A stretch of 64,000 nt of DNA from Pseudomonas koreensis. GTDB taxonomy: Bacteria; Pseudomonadota; Gammaproteobacteria; Pseudomonadales; Pseudomonadaceae. Numbering within the stretch: the stretch's first letter is position 1; every line of letters starts with the position of its first letter. Positions 54,001-62,398 of this stretch are shown here, piece by piece. The stretch covers positions 1 through 64,000 of the forward strand of contig NZ_JAOEJU010000007.1 of NCBI RefSeq assembly GCF_025447595.1. Reading direction: 5' to 3'. The notes under the pieces are model-generated. The model saw only the letters and a list, made by a program, of their open reading frames with translations, was not told the DNA's origin and made no database searches. The position numbers and the translations under genes are program-made.

Positions 54001-54733
54001 TGATGTGCTGCTCAATATCGAGCGAGTGATCGGCAGTCAATTCAACGATACGTTGACCGGAAGTTCGTCCGTCGATTTTCTTGAGGGCAACACGGGGAAC
54101 GACGTGATTTATGGCGGCGACGGGGCCGACTTCATCTATGGAGGCCTGGTTTCTCTGGCCGGGCCGTTAGCCAGTTCGGCAGCCAATGCAGGGGCTCAGT
54201 CCGATACGCTCTATGGCGGCAATGACAACGACACGATTCTCACTGCGGCCAACGACACCGGTAGCCGTGCATATGGAGAAGCGGGCGATGACACCATCAC
54301 CGTGGTCCATGGCATCGCCGATGGTGGTGAAGGCAATGACACGTTGATAGGTACGGGTCTGGGTTTCTCGCTGTTTGGCGGCGAGGGCAAGGACAGTCTG
54401 ATATTGCAGTCCATCGGTTCGGCCTTCGGTGGTGAAGGTGACGATATCTACACCATCAACACTTGGGCATTGGTCACCCTCCAGGACGATGGCACCAGCC
54501 GTGGCGACAAGATTGTGCTGTCGAACATTCGCGCTTCGGAACTGCAAGTCGACCGCGTCGGCGACGACCTCTATCTGCACCGTTACAGCGTTTCAGCCGG
54601 ACAGACGCCGGACGAGGGCGTGCGCCTGAAGGACTGGTTTGCCGGTTCCGACACCATAGAGCAGATCCTGACAGCCGATAATCAGACCATCAATCTGCCG
54701 GCCAACAGTGATGCGTTCGCGATGTTTGGCTGA
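51071..54733 (+). CDS. RTX-type calcium-binding repeat protein, four 208-residue repeats
   Basis: A 1220-residue protein with AAGGAAGAAG before ATG 51071. There is no N-terminal signal peptide. The N-terminus MAVINGTNGADTLTGTSGDD starts directly with GGxGxDxL-type calcium-binding motifs. The core is four repeats of 208-211 residues (period 624 bp, then 633 bp), each with DTVDYS-SAEAINIDIRS, a VERLTYTG unit and GGAGADQFIGGAG. The C-terminal 90 residues (QDDGTSRGDKIVLSNIRASE to DAFAMFG) resemble the domain that ends haemolysin-type proteins secreted by type I systems. It is likely secreted by an exporter encoded elsewhere. Enzymatic activity is not visible. Confidence 0.85.
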   Translation: MAVINGTNGADTLTGTSGDDEINGLAGNDLIKGSAGADRIDGGTGTDTVDYSASAEAINIDIRSNAVGLAGTGGDAQGDTLFGIEKVIGTAFNDTFNLDTATATFEGGAGDDVYVLNGSGGTVIEQAGGGNDEVRSNFAQIYLAANVERLTYTGTAAFTGWGNASDNVITGGVGNDLLYGGAGADQFIGGAGVDTVSYGDSTVGVSINLKTGVNSGIAAGDTYTGIERILGSNGNDTFVADSRVFAFDGGGGAADVVDYSTSAEAINIDIRSNAVGLAGIGGDAQGDTLFGIEKVIGTAFNDTFNLDTATATFEGGAGDDVYVLNGSGGTVIEQAGGGNDEVRSNFGQIYLSANVERLTYTGNASFIGWGNASDNIITGGAGNDTFYGGAGADQFIGGAGFDTVSYGDTTVGVTINLKTGVNSGIAAGDTYTGIERILGSNGNDTFVADSRVFAFDGGGGAADVVDYSTSAEAINIDIRSNAVGLAGIGGDAQGDTLFGIEKVIGTAFNDTFNLDTATATFEGGAGDDVYVLNGSGGTVIEQAGGGNDEVRSNFGQIYLNANVERLTYTGTAAFTGWGNASDNVITGGIGNDTLYGGAGADQFIGGAGIDTVGYEDSPLGVGVTINLKTGVNSGIAAGDTYNGIERILGSKGSDTFVADSRVMAFDGYKDTAVDTVDYSTSAEAINVDIRSTGPGRAGIGGDAEGDTLQNIDKVIGTAFNDTFNLDTATATFEGGAGDDVYVLNGSGGTVIEQAGGGNDEVRSNFGQIYLSANVERLTYTGNASFIGWGNASDNIITGGAGNDTFYGGAGADQFIGGAGFDTVSYGDTTVGVTINLKTGVHTGIAAGDTYSSIEALTGTIANDIFIADSAAMAFDGVAGMDMVSYEQSDSAVTIDLKTKVNAGDAAGDTYTGIEFFQGSSFNDTLSGTAFGDNFIGGSGADLIDGREGHDTAWYINSKAAVNINLQTNVNEGADAQGDVLLNIERVIGSQFNDTLTGSSSVDFLEGNTGNDVIYGGDGADFIYGGLVSLAGPLASSAANAGAQSDTLYGGNDNDTILTAANDTGSRAYGEAGDDTITVVHGIADGGEGNDTLIGTGLGFSLFGGEGKDSLILQSIGSAFGGEGDDIYTINTWALVTLQDDGTSRGDKIVLSNIRASELQVDRVGDDLYLHRYSVSAGQTPDEGVRLKDWFAGSDTIEQILTADNQTINLPANSDAFAMFG
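51241..53220 (+). repeat. 624-bp tandem repeats in the RTX-type gene
   Basis: The motif GATCAACATCGACATCCGC starts at 51241, 51865 and 52489, exactly 624 bp apart; its diverged fourth copy starts at 53122 (633 bp on). Repeats are almost identical at DNA level, for example the stretch encoding TFEGGAGDDVYVLNGSGGT. Units 2 and 4 share SANVERLTYTGNASFIGWG, while units 1 and 3 share TGTAAFTGWG, hinting at alternate exchange between copies. Confidence 0.88.
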
Positions 54734-54793
54734 CCACTGAATCGCACAACTGCAATCGCGCCCTGCGGTTGCAGCTGTTCAGGGGAATGCAAT

Positions 54794-54815
54794 CCGGTCC
54801 GCAAGGGCCGGTTTT
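54794..54815 (+). terminator. Terminator between the two RTX-type genes
   Basis: CCGGTCC-GCAA-GGGCCGG with TTTT after it, about 60 bp after the first gene's stop. A GCAA tetraloop and one G-U pair. Confidence 0.7.
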
Positions 54816-54843
54816 CAGATTCAACAACACAAGGAAGAGACAA

Positions 54844-56601
54844 ATGGCAATCGTGAATGGAACGAGTGAAGCGGATGTCCTGATTGGCACCCAGGACAAT
54901 GACGAACTCTATGGAATGGAGTCGGATGATCAACTGTTGGCCAGCGGGGGATCGGACGTACTGGACGGCGGTGAAGGGTTTGATACGGCGACCTATTACG
55001 GCATGAGTTCGGGAGTCGGTGTCGAGGTTGGCGCTGGCGCTGTTACGGTCACTGGGGCCGATGGCAAGGTCGACACGCTGGTTTCGGTGGAGAAGGTGGT
55101 CGGCAGTTTCTACAACGACACCTTTACCGCTTCCGTGGGTGGCGTGACGCTGGACGGCAGTGTTGGTGATGACGTGTACAACGTCAGCGCCGAAGGCGTG
55201 ACCCTGATTGAAGAAAACAACGGTGGCTACGACGAACTGCGCACCAGCCTGAACACCATCAAGATGGACCCGTTCATCGAGAAGCTCACCTTTACCGGTA
55301 CCGGCGATTTCAAAGGTTACGGCAATGCCAGTGACAACGAGATCATCGGCGGCGCGGGTAACGACTGGCTGTGGGGTGGCGCCGGCGCTGATCACTTCGT
55401 GGGTGGCGAAGGCTTCGATACTGTCAGCTATTCCGACAGCCTCGAGGGTGTGAGAGTCCTGGACTTCGAGAACTACGACGCATTGACCATCGCCGCTGGC
55501 GACACCTTCACCGGCATCGAGGCGATTCAGGGATCGAGTTTCGATGACGTGGTGTATCTGCTCGATAACGCCATGATCGTGGATGGCGCCGATGGCTACG
55601 ACACCGTGAGCTACCGCCACTCCTGGGATGGCGTCAAGATCGGCATTGGTCAGCACGCAGGTCCGGATGTCACGTTGCTGAACGTCGAGAAAGTCATCGG
55701 CACATCGTTCGCTGACCAATTCACCGCCAACGTCGCGGGCGTGACGCTGGAAGGTGGGATGGGCGACGATGTGTACACCATCAACAGCACCGGTGTAAGC
55801 ATCGTCGAGACAGACTTCTTTGGTGGCATCGACCATGTGTACACCAGCCTGTCGTCGCTGCACATGGACCCCTTCATTGAAAAAATGACGTATACCGGCA
55901 CCGCAGACTTCACGGGCTACGGCAATGACGGGGACAACGTCATCGTTTCGGGCGCCGGCAATGACGTCCTGTTCGGCGGCGCGGGTGCCGATCGCTTCGA
56001 AGGCGGAGCGGGTGTCGACACCGTCAGCTACGAAGACAGCACTGAGGGGTTGAGCGTCTCCCTCGGCTGGGGCCCGCAGAGCGGTATCGCCCTCTACGAC
56101 ATGTACATCGACATCGAAAACCTGCGTGGCAGCCATTTCAATGATGTGCTGCAAGGTGATTGGGGCGACAACATTCTGGAAGGCGGGGCTGGCGACGATT
56201 TCATTCAGGGTGGCGGGGGGGCGGACATTCTTTATGGTGGCCTGGCATCCGGTCTGGATGGCGAGGCACCGCAGAACGATACGCTGATTGGTGGCGATGG
56301 CGATGACACCTATGTGGTGAATGCCCCCGGCCTGGTAGCCATTCAGGATTTGGCCAGCAGCTTCAACGACACCCTGATCATGAACACCATTGCCAACCTC
56401 AGTCAGTTGAGCGTCACGCGGGTCGGCGACGATGCCTACCTGCACGGCGCCAATGACGGCAGCAGTGGTGTTCCGGCCAATGGCGTGAAACTGGTGGACT
56501 GGTATGTGGGTGGTTACAACAACATCGAGCATCTGCAGACCGCTGACGGCCAGGTCTACGAACTGCCGGCCACGATCGATGGATTCGCGATGTTTGGCTG
56601 A
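54844..56601 (+). CDS. Second RTX-type calcium-binding repeat protein
   Basis: A 585-residue paralogue of the preceding protein; AAGGAAGAGA lies before ATG 54844. It begins MAIVNGTSEADVLIGTQDND and carries two internal repeats with DPFIEKLTFTGTGDF / DPFIEKMTYTGTADF and GGAGADHFVGGEG / GGAGADRFEGGAG. The last 90 residues match the first protein (LVAIQD, RVGDDAYLH, GVKLVDWYVGG, TADGQVYELPATIDGFAMFG). DNA identity with the first gene is low, so it is an old duplication. No signal peptide; type I secretion is expected. Function is unknown. Confidence 0.85.
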   Translation: MAIVNGTSEADVLIGTQDNDELYGMESDDQLLASGGSDVLDGGEGFDTATYYGMSSGVGVEVGAGAVTVTGADGKVDTLVSVEKVVGSFYNDTFTASVGGVTLDGSVGDDVYNVSAEGVTLIEENNGGYDELRTSLNTIKMDPFIEKLTFTGTGDFKGYGNASDNEIIGGAGNDWLWGGAGADHFVGGEGFDTVSYSDSLEGVRVLDFENYDALTIAAGDTFTGIEAIQGSSFDDVVYLLDNAMIVDGADGYDTVSYRHSWDGVKIGIGQHAGPDVTLLNVEKVIGTSFADQFTANVAGVTLEGGMGDDVYTINSTGVSIVETDFFGGIDHVYTSLSSLHMDPFIEKMTYTGTADFTGYGNDGDNVIVSGAGNDVLFGGAGADRFEGGAGVDTVSYEDSTEGLSVSLGWGPQSGIALYDMYIDIENLRGSHFNDVLQGDWGDNILEGGAGDDFIQGGGGADILYGGLASGLDGEAPQNDTLIGGDGDDTYVVNAPGLVAIQDLASSFNDTLIMNTIANLSQLSVTRVGDDAYLHGANDGSSGVPANGVKLVDWYVGGYNNIEHLQTADGQVYELPATIDGFAMFG

Positions 56602-56632
56602 TCTGTCCGATTCATTGAAGTAGCTTGATGAG

Positions 56633-56666
56633 AGGGATGATTCCGGCAACGGACTCGTCCCTTTTT
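56633..56666 (+). terminator. Terminator of the second RTX-type gene
   Basis: AGGGATGATTCCG-GCAA-CGGACTCGTCCCT gives a 13-bp stem with one mismatch, followed by TTTTT, 31 bp after the stop codon. Confidence 0.85.
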
Positions 56667-56845
56667 CATGCCCGAATTTCCTGCCGACGCGGGGCTGGCG
56701 GAGCTGGCGCGTTTCCTGCAAGTCCCCCTCAAATCGCCATAAAACGAGCGCTCGCGGTCATTCACCTGCGCCCGGACTGGCAAGGTTCAGCCGCAAAGGC
56801 CTGCAACAGCGAGGCCGAGCCCTGTGACGTAGAAGAGGGGAGACG

Positions 56846-57619
56846 ATGAAGGCAGTTATTTTGGCGGGTGGCCTCGGCACGCGCATCAGTGAAGAGTCGC
56901 ACCTCAAGCCCAAGCCGATGATCGAGATCGGCGGCAAGCCAATTCTCTGGCACATCATGAAGCAGTATTCCGCCCACGGAATCCACGACTTCGTGATCTG
57001 CCTTGGCTACAAGGGCTACGCGATCAAGGACTTCTTCGCCAACTACTTCCTGCACACCTCCGACGTCACGTTCGACATGCGCAACAACCGCATGGACGTG
57101 CACCAGAACTACAGCGAGCCGTGGAGCGTCACCCTGATCGACACCGGCGAGGAAACCATGACCGGTGGCCGTCTGCTGCGTGCCGGCCGTTACCTCAAGG
57201 ATGAAGAGGCGTTCTGCTTCACCTACGGCGACGGCGTTTCCGACATCAACATTGCTCAGCTGGTCGACTATCACAAGAACCACGGCCGTCTGGCGACCGT
57301 CACCGCCGTGCAGCCGCCGGGCCGCTACGGCGCCCTTGAGCGGCATGGTGATCAGGTGCTCGGTTTCACCGAAAAACCGCGCGGCGACGGTGGCTGGATC
57401 AATGGCGGCTTCTTCGTGCTGTCGCCAAAAGTGCTGTCTTATATCGCCGGCGACGAAACCACCTGGGAAGCCGAGCCGCTGGCTCAGTTGGCCCAGGACG
57501 AACAACTCAAAGCCTTCGAACACGAAGGCTTCTGGCATCCGATGGATACCCTGCGCGACAAGAACCATCTCGAAGCACTGTGGCAGAGCGGGGAGGCCCC
57601 ATGGAAGCAATGGGCCTGA
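56846..57619 (+). CDS. rfbF: Glucose-1-phosphate cytidylyltransferase
   Basis: A 257-residue nucleotidyltransferase making CDP-glucose from CTP and glucose-1-phosphate. The signature [31 protein letters not shown] is at the N-terminus. [10 protein letters not shown] (metal-binding Asp) and [13 protein letters not shown] are typical of RfbF/DdhA (about 257 residues). GGGGAGACG precedes the ATG. It starts the sugar operon; its end overlaps rfbG by 19 bp. Confidence 0.96.
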   Translation: MKAVILAGGLGTRISEESHLKPKPMIEIGGKPILWHIMKQYSAHGIHDFVICLGYKGYAIKDFFANYFLHTSDVTFDMRNNRMDVHQNYSEPWSVTLIDTGEETMTGGRLLRAGRYLKDEEAFCFTYGDGVSDINIAQLVDYHKNHGRLATVTAVQPPGRYGALERHGDQVLGFTEKPRGDGGWINGGFFVLSPKVLSYIAGDETTWEAEPLAQLAQDEQLKAFEHEGFWHPMDTLRDKNHLEALWQSGEAPWKQWA

Positions 57620-58683
57620 GTCCTGAGTTCTGGCGCGGCAAGCGGGTTCTGATTACCGGTCACACCGGTTTCAAGGGCAGCTGGCTGACCCTGTGGCTGC
57701 AAAGCCTCGGCGCGCAAGTCAGCGGTTTTTCCCTCGATCCCTCGACCGAGCCGAGCCTGTTCGAACTGGCGCGCGTGCACGAAGGCATCAACGATCAGCG
57801 CGGCGATCTGCGTGATCTTGGCGCCTTGCTCGAAATCATCGCCGACACCGAGCCCGAGATCGTCCTGCACCTGGCAGCCCAGCCGCTGGTGCGCGAAGGC
57901 TATCGCGATCCGCTCGGCACCTATTCCAGCAACGTCATGGGCACCCTCAACCTGCTCGAAGCGATTCGTCAGGTCGGTTGCGTGCGGGCCTGCGTGCTGG
58001 TGACCACCGACAAGGTCTACGCCAACAAGGAATGGCTGTGGCCATACCGCGAGGACGAAGCCCTCGGTGGCCACGATCCTTACAGCAGCAGCAAAGCGTG
58101 CTGCGAGTTGCTGGCGCAGTCTTACGCGGCGTCGTTCTTCCCGGCCGACAAGTACGCCGAGCACGGTCTGGCCCTGGCCACTGCGCGCGCTGGCAACGTG
58201 TTGGGCGGTGGTGATTTCGCCCCAGAACGGCTGATTCCCGACGTGCTCAAGGCATGGACGGCCGACGAGCCGGTGACCCTGCGTTACCCGCAAGCCGTGC
58301 GCCCGTGGCAGCACGCGCTGGAGCCTCTGGCCGGCTACCTGCAACTGGCCGCCGGGCTCTATGAGGATGGCCCGGAATACGCCGGCGCGTGGAACTTCGG
58401 CCCGGGTGAAGCGGACATGTGCAGCGTCGGTGAAGTGGTCGAACTGCTCTCCAATCGCTGGCCTCAGGCCCGTGGCCTGCGCCTCGAAAAGAGTGACTTG
58501 CACGAAGCCGGCCTGCTGCGCCTCGATAGCAGCCGTGCCCGCCAAGTGTTGGGCTGGCAACCGCGCTGGTCGTTGCAGCAATGCCTGACCCAGACCCTCG
58601 ACTGGCACTTGGCGTGGCAGAACGGCGATGACATGCGCACCGTGACCCTCGGCCAGCTGAACCTGTACCGGGGCGCGCTGTGA
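57601..58683 (+). CDS. rfbG: CDP-glucose 4,6-dehydratase
   Basis: A 360-residue short-chain dehydrogenase/reductase-type dehydratase producing CDP-4-keto-6-deoxyglucose. ATG 57601 has GGGGAGG upstream and replaces the longer frame from 57580. Rossmann motif [19 protein letters not shown]; catalytic Tyr-Lys in [28 protein letters not shown] is an RfbG hallmark. The product is the branch point for CDP-deoxysugars. The 3,6-dideoxy branch enzymes (DdhC/DdhD) are not seen here. Confidence 0.95.
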   Translation: MEAMGLSPEFWRGKRVLITGHTGFKGSWLTLWLQSLGAQVSGFSLDPSTEPSLFELARVHEGINDQRGDLRDLGALLEIIADTEPEIVLHLAAQPLVREGYRDPLGTYSSNVMGTLNLLEAIRQVGCVRACVLVTTDKVYANKEWLWPYREDEALGGHDPYSSSKACCELLAQSYAASFFPADKYAEHGLALATARAGNVLGGGDFAPERLIPDVLKAWTADEPVTLRYPQAVRPWQHALEPLAGYLQLAAGLYEDGPEYAGAWNFGPGEADMCSVGEVVELLSNRWPQARGLRLEKSDLHEAGLLRLDSSRARQVLGWQPRWSLQQCLTQTLDWHLAWQNGDDMRTVTLGQLNLYRGAL

Positions 58684-59240
58684 GCGAGTTTTCCTTGAAA
58701 CCGTTGCCGCTGGCCGGGTTGTTCAGCGTTCAGCACAAACGCTTCGAAGATCAGCGCGGGCACTTCGCCCGGCTGTTCTGTGAAGGCAGCCTGAAGGCGT
58801 TCGGCAGTGAATTTCACATCCGCCAGATCAATCATTCCTGCACCCGTGAAAAGGGCAGCGTGCGCGGTCTGCATTATCAGAACGCCAACGCGCCGGAAGC
58901 CAAGTTGATCACCTGCCTGCGCGGTGAAGTGTGGGACGTGGCGGTGGACCTGCGCCCGGACTCGCAAACCTTCCTGCACTGGCATGCCGAGCACCTGAAG
59001 GCCGGCGACGGTCGCAGCCTGCTGATTCCGGCCGGCTTCGCCCACGGTTTCCAGACCCTCACCGAAGACGCCGAACTGCTTTACCTGCACAGCGCCGATT
59101 ACGCGCCGGAGCACGAGGGCGGTCTGTCGGTGAACGATCCACGGCTGGCGATTGCCTGGCCGTTGCCTGTCAATAATTTGTCAGCGCGTGATTCCAGCCA
59201 TCCCGCGCTCGATCAACACTTTGCTGGAGTGCGTCTATGA
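58680..59240 (+). CDS. dTDP-4-dehydrorhamnose 3,5-epimerase-like (RmlC family)
   Basis: A 186-residue cupin sugar epimerase starting at GTG 58680, overlapping the rfbG stop (GTGA). Motifs: FEDQRGHFARLFCEG, QINHSCTREKGSVRGLHYQ (catalytic His), CLRGEVWDVAVDLR, IPAGFAHGFQTLTEDAELLYLHSADYAPEHEGG. In a CDP-sugar operon it would epimerise CDP-4-keto-6-deoxyglucose at C3 and/or C5. It is close to RmlC in fold, but its substrate is inferred from context. Confidence 0.88.
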   Translation: MSEFSLKPLPLAGLFSVQHKRFEDQRGHFARLFCEGSLKAFGSEFHIRQINHSCTREKGSVRGLHYQNANAPEAKLITCLRGEVWDVAVDLRPDSQTFLHWHAEHLKAGDGRSLLIPAGFAHGFQTLTEDAELLYLHSADYAPEHEGGLSVNDPRLAIAWPLPVNNLSARDSSHPALDQHFAGVRL

Positions 59241-60463
59241 ACTGCCGTGGGTGCGCCGCACCGCTGAGCCTGCCGCTGATCGACCTCGGCACCTCGCCAC
59301 CGTCCAACGCCTACGTGCACGCCGATCGGCTGGAGCAGGCCGAACAATGGGTGCCGCTGAAGGTCGCCGTGTGCCAGCAGTGCTGGCTGGTCCAGACCGA
59401 GGATTACACCAGCGCCGACAGCCTGTTCGACGCCGAGTACGCCTATTTCAGCTCGTTCTCCAGCACCTGGCTGGCCCACGCCGAGCGCTATGTGGCGGAG
59501 ATGGTCGAGCGCTTCGGCCTGACCGCCGACAGCCGCGTGGTGGAAGTCGCGGCCAACGACGGCTACCTGCTGCAATACGTGGCCGGTCGCGGCATCCCGT
59601 GCCTGGGCGTCGAGCCGACCCGTAGCACCGCGCAGGCAGCACGGGAAAAAGGCCTGGAAATCCGTGAACTGTTCTTCGGTCGCGACACCGCCGCGCAGCT
59701 GAAAAGCGAAGGCTGGGCCGCCGACCTGATGGCCGCCAACAACGTGCTCGCTCATGTGCCGGACATCAATGACTTCCTCGGCGGTTTCGCCGCGCTGCTC
59801 AAACCGACCGGCGTCGCCACCTTCGAATTCCCGCAACTGCTGACGCTGATGGCCGGCGCGCAGTTCGACACGCTGTATCACGAACACTATTCCTACCTGT
59901 CGTTGACCGCCGTACAAACGCTGTGCGAACGCAACGGCCTGGAAGTGTTCGATGTCAGCCAGCTGACCACCCATGGCGGATCGCTGCGGGTGTTTGTGCA
60001 ACGCAAGGACGGCGAACGCCGCGCCGTGCAGCCAGCGGTGCAACAGCAGTTGCAGGCCGAACTCGACGCCGGGGTGAAAACCCCCGAGTACTACGCCACG
60101 CTGGCGCCAGTCGCCGAACGCATCAAGCATGACCTGCTGCGCTTCCTGTTGCAGGCCAAGGCCGACGGCAAACGTGTGGTGGGTTATGGCGCTGCTGCCA
60201 AAGGCAATACCTTGCTCAACTACGCCGGGGTCAAACCGGATTTGCTGGCCTGGGTCGCCGATGCCAACCCGCACAAGCAGGGCAAGTATTTGCCGGGCAG
60301 CCGCATCCCGATCGTCGCGCCGGCGCAGATCGACATCGAGAAGCCGGATTACGTGCTGGTGCTGCCGTGGAACCTGCTGCATGAAGTCAGTCAGCAACTG
60401 GCTCAGGTGCGTCAATGGGACGGTCGCTTCGTGATTGCCGTGCCTGAGTTGAGCGTGCTGTGA
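59237..60463 (+). CDS. Sugar C-methyltransferase (TylC3/NovU type)
   Basis: A 408-residue methyltransferase. N-terminal zinc-binding cysteines CRGCAAPL (Cys3, Cys6) and VCQQCWLVQ; SAM-binding VVEVAANDGYLLQYV; LMAANNVLAHVPDINDFL; and the C-terminal domain (AKADGKRVVGYGAAAKGNTLLNY). This is the architecture of C-3 methyltransferases for branched sugars such as mycarose. It follows the epimerase with a 4-base ATGA overlap. The expected step is adding a methyl group at C3 of the 4-keto sugar. Confidence 0.88.
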   Translation: MNCRGCAAPLSLPLIDLGTSPPSNAYVHADRLEQAEQWVPLKVAVCQQCWLVQTEDYTSADSLFDAEYAYFSSFSSTWLAHAERYVAEMVERFGLTADSRVVEVAANDGYLLQYVAGRGIPCLGVEPTRSTAQAAREKGLEIRELFFGRDTAAQLKSEGWAADLMAANNVLAHVPDINDFLGGFAALLKPTGVATFEFPQLLTLMAGAQFDTLYHEHYSYLSLTAVQTLCERNGLEVFDVSQLTTHGGSLRVFVQRKDGERRAVQPAVQQQLQAELDAGVKTPEYYATLAPVAERIKHDLLRFLLQAKADGKRVVGYGAAAKGNTLLNYAGVKPDLLAWVADANPHKQGKYLPGSRIPIVAPAQIDIEKPDYVLVLPWNLLHEVSQQLAQVRQWDGRFVIAVPELSVL

Positions 60464-61311
60464 AGGTGCTGGTCACCGGGGCCACGGGCTTCGTCGGTCG
60501 GCATCTGGTCGCAGCGTTGCTGGCCCGTGGCTGCACGGTGCGGGCGGTCGCACGCGACGCGCAGAAAGCCGCAGACATGCCGTGGATCAATGACGTCGAG
60601 TTCGTGAGCGCGGATATTCACGCGGCGGATCTGAACGTCGCGGCGCTGACCGAGGGCGTCGATGCACTCGCGCACCTGGCCTGGCCGGGGTTGCCGAACT
60701 ATCGGGCGCTGTTTCATTTCGAGCACAACCTGATGGCCGACTACCGCTTCATCAAAGGCGCGGTAGAGGCGGGTGTGAAGCAGGTGCTGGTGACCGGCAC
60801 CTGTTTCGAGTACGGCATGCAGAGCGGCCCGTTGAGCGAGCAGAACGACGCTCAGCCGGCCAATCCCTACGGTCTGGCCAAGCACACTCTGCACCTGTTT
60901 CTGCAAAATCTGCAGCAGGAGCATTCGTTCACCCTGCAATGGGCACGGCTGTTCTATCTGCACGGTGAAGGGCAGAACCCCAACAGTCTGTTGGCGGCGC
61001 TGGACCGGGCCATCGATGCCGGCGATGCGACGTTCAACATGTCTGCGGGTGAGCAGCTACGCGATTTTCTGCCGATTGAAGCTGCCGCCGCTCATCTCGC
61101 CGCGATCCTGCACAAACGCGATTTCGACGGCACGATCAACTGCGCCAGCGGCCAGCCGGTTTCGGTGCGGGCGCTGGTCGAACAGCGCGTGCGTGAGCGC
61201 GGCGCGACCATCGGCCTGAACCTCGGCCATTACCCGTATCCGACCCACGAACCGCTGGCGTTCTGGGCGGTGACCGAGCGCTTGCAACAGTTATTGGGAG
61301 AGCCGCAATGA
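60460..61311 (+). CDS. NAD-dependent sugar epimerase/ketoreductase
   Basis: A 283-residue Rossmann SDR starting at GTG 60460 (GTGA overlap): VKVLVTGATGFVGRHLVAALLARG. A catalytic YxxxK is in NPYGLAKHTLHLFL. It probably reduces the 4-keto group of the methylated deoxysugar, finishing it. An epimerase role is the alternative. Overlaps the next gene by four bases. Confidence 0.85.
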   Translation: MKVLVTGATGFVGRHLVAALLARGCTVRAVARDAQKAADMPWINDVEFVSADIHAADLNVAALTEGVDALAHLAWPGLPNYRALFHFEHNLMADYRFIKGAVEAGVKQVLVTGTCFEYGMQSGPLSEQNDAQPANPYGLAKHTLHLFLQNLQQEHSFTLQWARLFYLHGEGQNPNSLLAALDRAIDAGDATFNMSAGEQLRDFLPIEAAAAHLAAILHKRDFDGTINCASGQPVSVRALVEQRVRERGATIGLNLGHYPYPTHEPLAFWAVTERLQQLLGEPQ

Positions 61312-62381
61312 GGCACGAGTTGTATCGGGTCACCGACCTGCCGGTGCTGCAGAACCGCACCTTTGCCGATTCCGAATCGGCGAAGGCGTCGGCCAGCGCC
61401 GACATGTTGCTGGTGCAGGATGAGCGCAGCGGGCTGATCTTCAATGCGGCGTTCGATGCCGACAAGCTCAGCTACGACGCCGACTACCAGAACGAACAGG
61501 CGCATTCCGGCCAGTTCCAGAAGCACCTGAGCGATGTCGAAGGCATCATTGCCCGGCACTTCAAGGGTCAGGAACTGATCGAAGTCGGCTGCGGCAAAGG
61601 CTATTTCCTGGAGCTGGTCAAAGGTCTGGGCTACCGCATCACCGGCATCGACCCGGCCTACGAAGGCGAGAACGCCGACGTGATCAAGGCCCCGTTCACC
61701 CGAGGTCTGGGCCTTGAGGCGGACGCCATCGTGCTGCGTCATGTGCTGGAACACATTCAGGATCCGCTGAGCTTTCTGGCGGTGATCGCCGAAGCCAATC
61801 AGGGCGGCGGGCAGATCTACATCGAAGTGCCGTGCTTCGACTGGATCCTCGAACACCGCGCCTGGTTCGACCTGTTCTACGAGCACGTCAATTATTTCCG
61901 CCTCGATGACCTGCGCCGGATGTTCGGCACCGTGCACGAGGCCGGTCACCTGTTCGGTGGCCAGTACCTGTACATCGTCGCTGACCTCGCCACGTTGCGC
62001 CTGACGCCGGAGCAACCGGTGCCACGCCTGGCCTTGCCGGACGATTTCACCGCCAGCCTCGAGCGCGCGGTGCAGATCATCCAGGGCGCACCCGAGCAGG
62101 GTTCGGCGATCTGGGGCGCCTCGTCCAAAGGCGTGATCTATTCGCTGTTCCTGCAACGCGCCGGTGTGGCGGTGGATCGCGTGGTCGATATCAACCCGGC
62201 CAAACAGGGGCGTTACCTGCCCCTGAGCGGCGCCCGGGTGTCCTCGCCGCAAGAGGCGATGGACGCCTTGCCCGAGGGCGCCAACCTGTTTGTGATGAAT
62301 TCCAATTACCTCGAAGAGATCAAGCGGATGACCGGTGGACGTTACGTCTATCACGCCGTCGACAGCGCTTCGTTCCAGTGA
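61308..62381 (+). CDS. SAM-dependent methyltransferase, sugar-modifying
   Basis: A 357-residue protein. The SAM motif is ELIEVGCGKGYFLELVKGLGYRITGIDP, with LRHVLEHIQDPLSFLAVI afterwards. It then has a C-terminal region (GSAIWGASSKGVIYSLFLQRAGV) like that of the C-methyltransferase upstream, though it lacks the N-terminal zinc-binding cysteines. The role could be N-, O- or C-methylation of the sugar. ATGA overlap with the preceding gene. Confidence 0.75.
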   Translation: MRHELYRVTDLPVLQNRTFADSESAKASASADMLLVQDERSGLIFNAAFDADKLSYDADYQNEQAHSGQFQKHLSDVEGIIARHFKGQELIEVGCGKGYFLELVKGLGYRITGIDPAYEGENADVIKAPFTRGLGLEADAIVLRHVLEHIQDPLSFLAVIAEANQGGGQIYIEVPCFDWILEHRAWFDLFYEHVNYFRLDDLRRMFGTVHEAGHLFGGQYLYIVADLATLRLTPEQPVPRLALPDDFTASLERAVQIIQGAPEQGSAIWGASSKGVIYSLFLQRAGVAVDRVVDINPAKQGRYLPLSGARVSSPQEAMDALPEGANLFVMNSNYLEEIKRMTGGRYVYHAVDSASFQ

Positions 62382-62398
62382 CCCTTGAGATTTTGAAA

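Noticed and set aside
54682..56721. 679-codon minus-strand frame opposite the second RTX-type gene
   Set aside because: Antisense artefact of repeated GGxGxD codons; the plus frame has the calcium-binding motifs and a ribosome-binding site.
56668..56742. 24-codon ORF starting MPEFPADAGLAELARF
   Set aside because: It starts directly after the terminator T-run, has no ribosome-binding site and no other support.
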